DNA from: Microvirga vignae
Lineage (GTDB): Bacteria; Pseudomonadota; Alphaproteobacteria; Rhizobiales; Beijerinckiaceae
Assembly (NCBI RefSeq): GCF_001017175.1
Contig: NZ_LCYG01000005.1
Coordinates: 1 to 47,117, forward strand
Reading direction: 5' to 3'
DNA: 47,117 nucleotides
The position numbers and the translations under genes are program-made. The stretch's first letter is position 1; every line of letters begins with the position of its first letter. Shown here in pieces: positions 25,481-32,953 of this stretch. The notes under the pieces were generated by a model. It was not told the origin of the DNA. It ran no database searches and saw only the letters and a list, made by a program, of their open reading frames with translations.

Positions 25481-26461
25481 TTATGCTGCGGGCTCGACCT
25501 CTTCCTCATGGAATGGCAGCGGCTCGGCTCCTGAAAAGAAGGTCCAGAACGCAGAATAGACGAGATCGGGCCGGTGCTCCGCCGGATAGTGGCCGGTGGG
25601 GATCGCCCAACCTCTCAGATCCGGCACCCATGGGGCCCAGGCCTCCAGCGGTTTGAAATGCCGGCCGCAATGGCTGTTCGATCCCCACAGCACCAGGACG
25701 GGACAGCGGATCTTCTTCACGCCGAAGTCCGCCTGGTCCATGGCGAGATCGAGCGTGACGGTCGCCCGGTAATCCTCGCAGACCGCATGGATCTGCTCCG
25801 GAGTCGTGCACCGCACATACTCGGCCATGGCCTCGGGCGAGAAGATCTCGAGTCCCACGCCTTTCTTGTTGAGCTTGTAATGGATGTAATAATCGAGGTC
25901 GGCGCAGATCAGCTTCTCGGGGAAAGGAGCTTTCTGCGCCATGAAGAACCAGTGATACGACTCCAGGCCCCATCCAAGCGTCACATTGGTCAGAACATGA
26001 TGAGTCGGCACGATGTCCAGAGCAGCAACACGCTCGATACGATCGGGATGATCGAGCGCCATGCGGAAGGCAACTCGTGCGCCCCGGTCATGCCCGGCGA
26101 CCGAAAAGCGATCAAAGCCAAGGGCTGCCATGATCTCCATGTTGTCCTGCCCCATGGCGCGGAACGTATAGGCCTCGTGATGGGGGCCGCCATCGGGCTT
26201 CGAGCTGTCGCCATAGCCGCGCAGGTCAGGGGCAACGACGGTGAAGCTCTCCGCGAGGCTGGGAGCGATCTTGTGCCAGCTGACATGGGTGAGGGGATTG
26301 CCATGGAGGAGAAGAAGCGGCGGGCCGCTTCCTCCTGTCGCGACATGGATCTCGGCACCCGATGTCTTGATGGTCCTGTGGGTGAAGCCTTCCATGAGCG
26401 CGCTGCCGTGGGGGCGCAAAGGCGGCATGGAGGCATCTTGCTCGAACAGGGGCTGATTCAT
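25481..26461 (-). CDS. Alpha/beta hydrolase, fluoroacetate dehalogenase type
   Basis: This 326-residue alpha/beta hydrolase matches fluoroacetate dehalogenases at the residues known to matter in that family. The nucleophile is D125 in GHDRGARV, with R126 and R129 as carboxylate binders. The catalytic acid D149 lies in ALDIVPT. The halide pocket is H170-W171 in YHWF and Y231 in CEDYRA. The catalytic base is H291 in TGHYPAE. The oxyanion region HGNPLTH is also present. Fluoroacetate dehalogenase hydrolyses fluoroacetate to glycolate plus fluoride in the cytoplasm. Other haloacetates or a related ester are possible substrates, so the precise activity is predicted, not shown. It is the first gene of a two-gene operon with the rhodanese protein and is divergent to the PdxA-type gene across operator site 6. 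Confidence 0.8.
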   Translation of the reverse strand: MNQPLFEQDASMPPLRPHGSALMEGFTHRTIKTSGAEIHVATGGSGPPLLLLHGNPLTHVSWHKIAPSLAESFTVVAPDLRGYGDSSKPDGGPHHEAYTFRAMGQDNMEIMAALGFDRFSVAGHDRGARVAFRMALDHPDRIERVAALDIVPTHHVLTNVTLGWGLESYHWFFMAQKAPFPEKLICADLDYYIHYKLNKKGVGLEIFSPEAMAEYVRCTTPEQIHAVCEDYRATVTLDLAMDQADFGVKKIRCPVLVLWGSNSHCGRHFKPLEAWAPWVPDLRGWAIPTGHYPAEHRPDLVYSAFWTFFSGAEPLPFHEEEVEPAA

Positions 26462-26511
26462 GGCTGACCGCTGATTTGGCTGGCCGCGCCAAGGTCGAGC
26501 CTATTCCGTAA

Positions 26512-26523
26512 ATTGTCAACAAT
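26512..26523. promoter_or_regulatory. ATTGTTGACAAT operator, site 6 (ATTGTCAACAAT on plus)
   Basis: On the minus strand the site reads exactly ATTGTTGACAAT. It lies 50 bases before the dehalogenase-type gene and 116 bases before the divergent PdxA-type gene, so one regulator could control both directions. Confidence 0.7.
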
Positions 26524-26639
26524 CTTCGATTGACTATTTCTGCTGACTTGCCATGCTTCTGGCGAAGGTTGCTGGGACGAGATCAGAGCGCTGTTCACTC
26601 TGAACCATCCCGAAGCGAACTCACCGAGGGAAATTGATC

Positions 26640-27677
26640 GTGGCTACCTTGAATGCTGATGGACAGAGGCTGCCCCGGGTCGCACTGCTGCTCGGCGATT
26701 GTACGGGGATCGGGCCGGAACAATGTGCCCGGGTCCTGTCCGATGGGCGCTTGAACGATGCGGCCCGCCTGGTCGTCGTCGGCGATGCGCGAGTGCTGGA
26801 GCAGGGCATGCGGGATGCCGGCGTCTCTCTGTCCTGGTACGCGGCCTCTTCGGTTGCCGGGATCGATTGGAGCCGTCCGGAAGTACCGCTCATTGATTTG
26901 AAGAACATCGACCCGACCGAGATCCCCCGCGGAGTCGTATCGGCGGAGTCCGGGCGCCTTACGGGCGAAACCCTGGCCCATGCCATCGACCTGGCTCGCT
27001 GGGGAGAGGTTGACGCGATCACCTTCGCGCCGCTCAACAAGGCGGCGCTGCATGCCGGCGGCTGGCGCTATCCCGACGAGCACAAGATGTTCGCTCACCT
27101 CCTGGACCATCGCGGCTATTTCTCCGAGATGAACGTGCTCGATAATCAATGGATGTCGCGCGTGACCTCTCACGTTTCTCTTCGGCAGGCTCTTGATCAG
27201 ATCAATTTCCAGAGCATTACGGATGCCATACAACTCGCCGACCGCACAATGAGGCGCGCAGGATTCGCGCGGCCGCGCCTTGCCGTTGCTGCGCTCAATC
27301 CCCATGCCGGGGAGGGTGGCTTGTTCGGGACGGAAGAAATCGAGATCATCGCTCCTGCAGTGGCTGCCGCCGCGCAGAACGGCATCGACTGTCGCGGCCC
27401 ATTCCCGGCCGACACGGTTTACCTCAAGGCCTTCGCCGGGGAATATGACGGAGTCGTCGCCATGTACCACGACCAGGGGCAGATCGCGACGAAGCTGCGC
27501 GGCTTCAACCGTGGCGTCACGGTGACGGCTGGTCTCGACACCGTTTTCACGACGCCGGCGCACGGCACCGCATTCGACATCGTCGGCAAAGGCCTTGCGT
27601 CGACAGGCGCCTTGGAAAATGCTGTGCGCTTGGCAGCGAGGCTTGCCGGATCGGACGGAAACCGCTTGGCTGCGTGA
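26640..27677 (+). CDS. PdxA-family dehydrogenase, PdxA2 type
   Basis: This 345-residue protein is related to 4-hydroxythreonine-4-phosphate dehydrogenase. The three metal-binding histidines are present as H178 (VTSHVSL), H222 (NPHAGEGG) and H277 (YHDQGQ). The N-terminal GDCTGIGPEQ and the C-terminal TPAHGTAFDIVGKG are family signatures. GTG at 26640, nine bases after GAGGG, is preferred over TTG at 26634. Located in a catabolic cluster and away from vitamin B6 genes, it is more likely a PdxA2-type oxidative decarboxylating dehydrogenase for a phosphorylated four-carbon sugar acid (threonate or erythronate 4-phosphate). The matching DUF1537 kinase is not in the window. The next gene, 96 bases downstream, is a tartrate-dehydrogenase-type enzyme, consistent with four-carbon hydroxy acid metabolism. 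Confidence 0.83.
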   Translation: MATLNADGQRLPRVALLLGDCTGIGPEQCARVLSDGRLNDAARLVVVGDARVLEQGMRDAGVSLSWYAASSVAGIDWSRPEVPLIDLKNIDPTEIPRGVVSAESGRLTGETLAHAIDLARWGEVDAITFAPLNKAALHAGGWRYPDEHKMFAHLLDHRGYFSEMNVLDNQWMSRVTSHVSLRQALDQINFQSITDAIQLADRTMRRAGFARPRLAVAALNPHAGEGGLFGTEEIEIIAPAVAAAAQNGIDCRGPFPADTVYLKAFAGEYDGVVAMYHDQGQIATKLRGFNRGVTVTAGLDTVFTTPAHGTAFDIVGKGLASTGALENAVRLAARLAGSDGNRLAA

Positions 27678-27773
27678 CGGCTCTTTAAGAGTTTGAACAG
27701 ATAGACCGCTGGCGGCGGCTGGGGAAGCGTCCGCCGGAAGACCAGGTCTCCCGATTGAAGCACAGGTGTCGCG

Positions 27774-28856
27774 ATGTCTCTCCATCAGAAGAAAAAGTAC
27801 CGGCTGGCCGTCATTCCCGGCGATGGAATCGGCAAGGAGGTCGTTCCGGAAGGGGTGCGCGTGCTCGAAGCCGCTGCATCGAAATTCGGTTTCGATCTGC
27901 AACTCGATCACTTCGATTTCTCGTCCTACGACTACTATGAGAAGCATGGCCACATGCTGCCGGAGGATTGGAAGGAGCAGATCGGTGGTCACGACGCCAT
28001 CTTCTTCGGAGCCGTCGGATGGCCGGAGAAGATCCCGGATCATATCTCGCTCTGGGGCTCGCTTCTTCAGTTCCGGCGCGAGTTCGACCAGTACGTCAAT
28101 CTGAGACCCGTGCGCCTGATGCCCGGGGTTCCTTCTCCGCTCGCAAACCGCAAGCCCGGTGACATCGACTTCTGGGTCGTTCGCGAGAATACGGAAGGTG
28201 AATACTCCTCCATCGGCGGCAAGATGTTTCCTGGCACCGAGCGTGAGGTGGTCATTCAGGAAACCGTCATGACGCGTATCGGCGTCGACCGTGTCCTCCA
28301 GTTCGCTTTCGAGCTTGCTCAGAAGCGGCCCAAGAAGCATCTGACGTCGGCCACGAAGTCCAATGGCATCTCGATCACCATGCCTTACTGGGACGAGCGT
28401 GTGGAGGAGATGGCCAGGAAGTATCCAGGTGTGAAATGGGACAAGTACCATATCGACATCCTGACCGCCCATTTCGTGTTGCACCCCCATTGGTTCGACG
28501 TGGTCGTCGCCTCCAACCTTTTCGGCGACATCCTGTCCGATCTCGGTCCGGCCTGTACGGGAACCATCGGTATCGCCCCTTCGGGCAACATCAATCCGAA
28601 CAGCGATTTTCCGTCTCTTTTCGAGCCGGTTCACGGCTCGGCTCCGGACATTGCAGGGCAGGGGATCGCAAACCCCATCGGTCAGATCTGGGCCGGCGCG
28701 ATGATGCTGGAACATCTCGGGGAGACCGAGGCTGCGGCCGCCATCGTGACCGCCATCGAGAGCACCTTGAGCGAGCGGACATTGCGAACCCGTGACCTTG
28801 GAGGAAATGCCGACACCGGAACGACGGGCAAGGCTGTGGCCGAGGCGATTGGCTGA
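27774..28856 (+). CDS. Tartrate dehydrogenase/decarboxylase family (TtuC/DmlA-type) enzyme
   Basis: This 360-residue NAD-dependent enzyme belongs to the tartrate dehydrogenase / D-malate dehydrogenase branch of the isocitrate-isopropylmalate family. The branch motifs are present: AVIPGDGIGKEVVPEG at the N-terminus, GAVGWPEKIPDHISLWG, the VRENTEGEYSSIGGKMF substrate loop, TKSNGISITMPYWDE with the catalytic lysine, the metal-binding NLFGDILSDLGP, and HGSAPDIAGQGIANPIG. Such enzymes oxidise D-malate, meso- or L-tartrate at the 2-position, often with decarboxylation. A decayed second copy follows after 25 bases. The gene belongs to the same rightward unit as the PdxA-type gene. Confidence 0.87.
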   Translation: MSLHQKKKYRLAVIPGDGIGKEVVPEGVRVLEAAASKFGFDLQLDHFDFSSYDYYEKHGHMLPEDWKEQIGGHDAIFFGAVGWPEKIPDHISLWGSLLQFRREFDQYVNLRPVRLMPGVPSPLANRKPGDIDFWVVRENTEGEYSSIGGKMFPGTEREVVIQETVMTRIGVDRVLQFAFELAQKRPKKHLTSATKSNGISITMPYWDERVEEMARKYPGVKWDKYHIDILTAHFVLHPHWFDVVVASNLFGDILSDLGPACTGTIGIAPSGNINPNSDFPSLFEPVHGSAPDIAGQGIANPIGQIWAGAMMLEHLGETEAAAAIVTAIESTLSERTLRTRDLGGNADTGTTGKAVAEAIG

Positions 28857-28881
28857 CGGCTTCGAGAGGGAGGAGATTGTC

Positions 28882-29950
28882 GTGAAGAGCTACAGGATCG
28901 CTGCCATTCCAGGCGACGGGATCGGCAAGGCGGTCATTGCAGCAGGCGTCGAGGTTCTGCACGCGCTTGCCGAACGTGAGGGACATTTCCACCTCGCGTT
29001 CGAGACATTCGACTGGGGCTCGGATTATTACAAGCGGCACGGGATCATGATGCCGGAGAACGGCCGCGAGATCCTTCAGCCCTTCGACGCGATCTATTTC
29101 AGCGCGTCGGCGCGCCGGATGTGCCCGATCACATCACGCTCTGGGGCCTTCGCCTCGCGATCTGCCAACCTTTCGATCAATATGCCAATGTCCGCCCGAC
29201 CGGGATCCTGCCGGGCATCACGAGTCCTTTGAGGAATGTGGAAGCGAAGGATCTCGACTGGGTCATCGTCCGCGAGAACTCGTAGGGTGAATATGCCCGC
29301 CAAGGAGGACGTTCACACAGGGGATTGCCTGAGTAAGTTGCGACGGAAGTGACGATCTTCACCCGGGCGGGTGTCACGCGGATCATGCGCTTTGCCTTCG
29401 AGCTAGCTCGCTCGCATCCGCGCAGGCTTCTCACTGTCGTGACCAAGTCGAACGCGCAGCGGCATGGCAGGTCATGTGGGATGAAATCGCCGCCGAGGTG
29501 GCGACAGACTACCCTGATGTCACCTGGGACAAGATGCTCGTGGATGCCATGACCATGCGCATGACGCTCAAGCCCTAGTCCCTCGACACCATTGTTGCGA
29601 CGAACCTGCAGGCCGATATTCTCTCCGATCTCGCTGCGGCGCTCGCGGGCTCCCTCGGCATCGTCCCGACGGCGAACCTCAATCCGGAGCGCCGATTCCC
29701 CTCCATGTTCGAGCCCATTCACGGCTCGGCCTTCGATATCACCGGCAAGGGCATCGCCAATCCGATCGGCACCTTCTGGTCGGCGACGATGATGCTGAAA
29801 CATCTCGGAGAAAAGCACGCAGCCGAGCGCCTGATGAAGGCGATCGAACGCGTCACGGCCGATCCCGATCTCCACACGCCGGATCTCGGCGGATCGGCGA
29901 CAACGCGTCAGGTCACGGATGCGGTCATCGCAGCGATTCATGGAGCCAAT
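28882..29950 (+). pseudogene. Decayed second tartrate-dehydrogenase-type gene
   Basis: Homology to the intact neighbour runs the full length but is spread over three frames. It starts as GTG at 28882 behind GAGGGAGGAG, reading YRIAAIPGDGIGKAVI. One base is lost near 29103-29106, after which the frame continues as APDVPDHITLWG. TAG at 29283-29285 replaces the Glu codon of the RENTEGEY motif. TAA occurs at 29334-29336. A second frameshift near 29465-29475 precedes VMWDEIAAEV. TAG at 29576-29578 follows. The tail MFEPIHGSAFDITGKGIANP is again clean to about 29950. Three stops and two shifts mean it cannot make a full protein. It is divergent in sequence from the intact copy, so it is an old paralogue or an independently acquired gene, not a fresh duplication. 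Confidence 0.88.
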
Positions 29951-30015
29951 AAGTTGAGCATTTTCCGGCGAAGTGGCTCCGGTTCGCCGTCAGAAAATGC
30001 GGTAGAGCCAGAAGG

Positions 30016-30117
30016 AGAGCCGGTTCCACGCAAGGGGAACGGCTCTAGAGCATCGTGCGGAACCGGAGGTCCGCATCAGCGAAAAGTGGACCCGGTTTTC
30101 CGCGCAGACGATGCTCT
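30016..30117. repeat. Intergenic palindromic element, left part
   Basis: Two inverted repeats are nested here: AGAGCCG / CGGCTCT (30016-30022 and 30040-30046), and AGAGCATCGT / ACGATGCTCT (30047-30056 and 30108-30117), the latter a perfect ten-base pair flanking a 51-base interior. The sequence is non-coding and resembles the dispersed extragenic palindromes of alphaproteobacteria. Only this one cluster is in the window, so dispersion cannot be judged. Confidence 0.6.
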
Positions 30118-30129
30118 GCTTGAAAGAGG

Positions 30130-30180
30130 AAGCATCGGATGGGTCCCAGAAGTGGATTCCACTTTTCACGTCCGATGCTT
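30130..30180. repeat. Intergenic palindromic element, right part
   Basis: AAGCATCGGA (30130-30139) and TCCGATGCTT (30171-30180) form a perfect ten-base inverted repeat around a smaller palindrome AAGTGGA-T-TCCACTT (30150-30164). The outer arms resemble those of the left element (GCATCG core). It ends nine bases before the stop of the leftward dioxygenase gene and may serve as its terminator. Confidence 0.6.
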
Positions 30181-30188
30181 TAGGCCGC

Positions 30189-31152
30189 CTATTCGATCTC
30201 CTCCACAGGAGGCGTGCCATAGGTGTGGAAGGATTCGACGGCCTTTATGCCCCAAGCCTGATCCTTCTTGCGTTCCTCTTCCGTCCAGACGATCGGCTTC
30301 CAATCAGGGGCGAGGATGAGGCGCGCGCCGGTGTTGCAGACCTCGACGCGATTGCCGCCAGACTCGTAGACGTAGAGAAAGAACGTCTGCTGCTCCGCAT
30401 GCTTGTGCGGGCCGGATTCGATGGGAACGCCAGCCTCGAGGAAGATGTCTGCAGCCCTCAAGATATCCTCACGGCTGTCGAGAGCGTAGGTCAGATGATG
30501 GAAGCGGCCCTTCGCTCCCATATGGTCGCGGGTGAAGGCGAAGTCGTAGCTCTTGTTGGTCACCGTCATCCACATGCCCGCTTCGGTGCCGTCGTCCATG
30601 ACGATCTGTTCGGTGAGACGGCAGCCGAGATATTCCTCGAACAAGAGACGGTTCGCTCGAATATCGGATGCGAGGCAGTTCAGATGATCGAGCCGGCGCA
30701 CATTGACGCCGCGGGCGGGATAGCGCTGGGCTTGGTTCTTCAGCGCGGGCTTGAGATCCGGCGGTGGATCATACCACTCTGTCTCATAATAGAGCTCGAT
30801 CATGTGTCCGTCAGGATCGCGGCAGAGGAGGGCCGGTCCATGGCCGAGATCTCCATCCGTCCAGCCGATATCATAGCCTGACCCCTTGAGAGCCGCGACA
30901 CGCCGCTCCAATGCTTGCTGGCCGCGGGCGCGGAACGCCATATGCCCCATGCCGGGCTTCTTCGAGGCTGTGAGTTTGAGGGTGTGGCGCTCGTAATCGT
31001 CCCAACCGCGAAGATAGACGGAATCACCCTGCCGGCCGCTCTCCGTCATACCCATGACGTCGACGAAGAAGCGGAGGCTTTCCTCCGGCTTCGGCGTGAG
31101 CAGTTCGAGATGGGCCCAGATGGCCGAGGTCGAGAACGGGTTCCGCTTGCAT
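30189..31152 (-). pseudogene. Extradiol ring-cleavage dioxygenase (catechol 2,3-dioxygenase type) with an N-terminal frameshift
   Basis: Read on the minus strand, a start ATG at 31152 behind AAGAAGGAT gives MQAEPVLDLGHLG and then leaves frame. The homologous reading continues one frame over as HLELLTPKPEESLRFFVDV and runs clean to the stop at 30189. The shift coincides with GGGCCC at 31112-31117, where one base less would restore a 320-residue protein. The two VOC domains are otherwise intact. The Fe(II) ligands are recognisable: His in LDHLNCLASD, His in RFHHLTYAL and Glu in GGNRVEV. The family cleaves catechols next to the hydroxyls. If the shift is real, translation could restart at ATG 31055 but would lose most of the first domain's leading strand. 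A sequencing error in the G/C run is the alternative. Confidence 0.72.
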
Positions 31153-31214
31153 GATCGCTATCCTTCTTGGGACGCCTTTTTCGGCTCGGCGTTTCCTCGT
31201 GCAAAACTTTCGTG

Positions 31215-32114
31215 TCAGTCGGCAATCGCCTTGGCAAGCGAGCCGTCGAGGCCAGATTCTGAGATCATGCGGCTGGCCTCGCGCATTTCTGCCGCGCGAC
31301 GGATGCCGTGCTGTCGCACGCGGGAGAGCATGACCGTCGCCACACCGGCTCGCTGCGACGCAAGGGTAAAGTCTACCATCAGTGCTTCCATGCCCTTGAT
31401 GACAATGCTGCCGCACAGCTTCGGGGCGGACGCCGTTCCGATGGCAGTGCTGACAACCGTGATCGTCATGCCAAGCGTGTTCAGCCGGCGCGCGACCTCT
31501 TCGGCTCTCTCGCCACCGCTCAGGATCGGCACCGCAATCCCGGGTTCGCTCACTGGCGCCATGACGGCGAACTCGACGAAGTCGGCTCCCCGTCGGCGGA
31601 CGGGGGCTGCGACCTGCTCCTTCGTCGCCGGTGAGATCGAGTTGAGATCGATATAGATCTGGCCAGGTTCGAGAGAGGGCGCCGCCTGCTCGGCGGCCGT
31701 GACCGCGGCATCGGCCGTGATGGCCGAGGTGACGATATCGGCTCCCGCACATGCCTCGCCGATGCTCGCCTTCACGGTTCCTTTCGCGGAGACGGCGCGG
31801 GGCCATGCGGGGAAACCCATTTCAGAAAGGATCCTGACATCCCGCACGCCAGCATCGATCACCAAGCCGATTCCTCCCCGGGCCTTGAGAGAGGTCGCGA
31901 GATCGCCGAACATGCCGTCGGTGTTATCGGCGGTCACGGCTACGACCAGAATGTCGCCCGGACGACATTGCTCAATGGTCACATGGATCATCCAGTTGTC
32001 GCTTGGCTGCGCCAGCACCGTCACAGCACTTCCGGCCACCTGAGCGCCTGGCCAGATCGGACGCATATAGGGTTTCACAAGACCAACGCGGCCCATGGCC
32101 TCGTGCGTTGTGGC
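31215..32114 (-). pseudogene. In-frame chimera of a truncated RraA/LigK-type aldolase and a truncated 6-phosphogluconate-dehydrogenase-like protein
   Basis: The open frame extends upstream to an ATG at 32216, but homology begins only at about 32114. The first part (to about 31754) is the middle of an RraA/HMG-aldolase family protein: [21 protein letters not shown], then the active-site segment [11 protein letters not shown], ending at GTVKASIGE. The reading then switches without a frame change to the later part of an NAD-dependent beta-hydroxyacid dehydrogenase ([38 protein letters not shown]). The aldolase lacks its N- and C-terminal ends, and the dehydrogenase lacks its nucleotide-binding first half. 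Neither should work in the normal way. The join looks like a deletion between two neighbouring genes of an aromatic-degradation cluster. I consider it non-functional, though a stable product cannot be excluded. Confidence 0.7.
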
Positions 32115-32134
32115 GGTGAGCACGAGTCTATCAG

Positions 32135-32452
32135 ATGTGCCCGCGTCTGAAGGAACGCCGCTCCAACATGGGCAATCAGCTCTCGGGTGGCGAGCAGCAG
32201 ATGATGGCGGTTGCACGTGCGCTCGTGCTCAACCCGAGACTCATGTTGTTGGATGAGCCGACGGAGGGTCTTGCGCCCATTATCATCGAGGAACTGCTGG
32301 CTGCCCTGAAGCGCATTATCCGCGATGAAGGCATGTCCACCATTGTGGTCGAGCAGCATGCCCAAAGGATCCTGGGTGTGACGGATAGCGCCATCGTCCT
32401 TGATCGCGGTACGATCGTCCATGCGGGGCCGAGTCGATCCCTTATCGATTAG
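32135..32452 (+). pseudogene. 3' fragment of livF (branched-chain amino acid type ABC ATPase)
   Basis: The fragment starts abruptly in the middle of a LivF-type ATPase ([20 protein letters not shown]). It carries the signature and Walker B (LMLLDEPTEGLAP) and the H-loop region VVEQHAQ, and ends with SRSLID followed by TAG. Walker A and the first half are missing, so it cannot bind ATP properly. The left breakpoint is within about 25 bases of the end of aldolase homology on the other strand. The right end is interrupted at 32450, directly against a methionine-synthase-type fragment. Confidence 0.8.
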
Positions 32453-32953
32453 CGCGAGATGCTGCGCCAGCGAGGTGACGATCCGGAGAAGCAGCCCGAC
32501 ATCTATGCCGGCATGGTGCGGGAGGCTTTGAAGGGCAAGCCTGATGATCTGACGATTATGATGCATCTGTGCCGCGGCAATGTCCGCTCCACTTTCATCG
32601 TATCGGGCGGTTACGATCCCGTCGCCGACACGCTGTTCAACGCCATGCCGGTCGACGGGTACTTCATGGAACGGGACACGGCCAGGGCCGGCGGATTCGA
32701 ACCCTTGCGCTATCTCCCCAAGCGCAAAACCGTCGTCCTGGGCCTCGTCACTTCCAAGACAGGCACACTCGAGAGCAAGGACGATATCAAGCGCCGGATC
32801 GATGAGGCGGCCAAGTATGCCGATCTCGACCAGCTTTGCCTCTCCCCTCAATGCGGGTTCGCCTCGACCGAGGAGGGCAATATTCCCGCAGAGGAAGAGC
32901 AGTGGGCGAAGCTGCGTCTGATCGTCGATGCCGCCAAGGAAATCTGGGGCTGA
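32453..32953 (+). pseudogene. 3' fragment of a cobalamin-independent methionine-synthase-family gene
   Basis: Directly after the livF fragment's TAG the same frame continues as REMLRQRGDDPEKQPD, which is the interior of a MetE-type II family protein, and runs to the TGA ending at 32953. Zinc-site motifs are present as HLCRGN and SPQCGFAST. About 165 residues remain of a protein normally around 370, and the N-terminal half of the barrel is absent. An ATG at 32459 could start translation, but the product would lack much of the active site. The family includes methyltransferases other than methionine synthase. Confidence 0.75.

Noticed and set aside
26595..28715. A 706-codon open frame on the minus strand opposite the PdxA- and tartrate-dehydrogenase-type genes
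   Set aside because: It is an antisense shadow of two well-supported genes in GC-rich DNA; the translation is rich in Arg/His/Asp and matches no family.
32114..32216. The N-terminal extension (from ATG 32216) of the aldolase/dehydrogenase chimera as genuine protein
   Set aside because: These codons are the antisense of the livF fragment and show no aldolase similarity.
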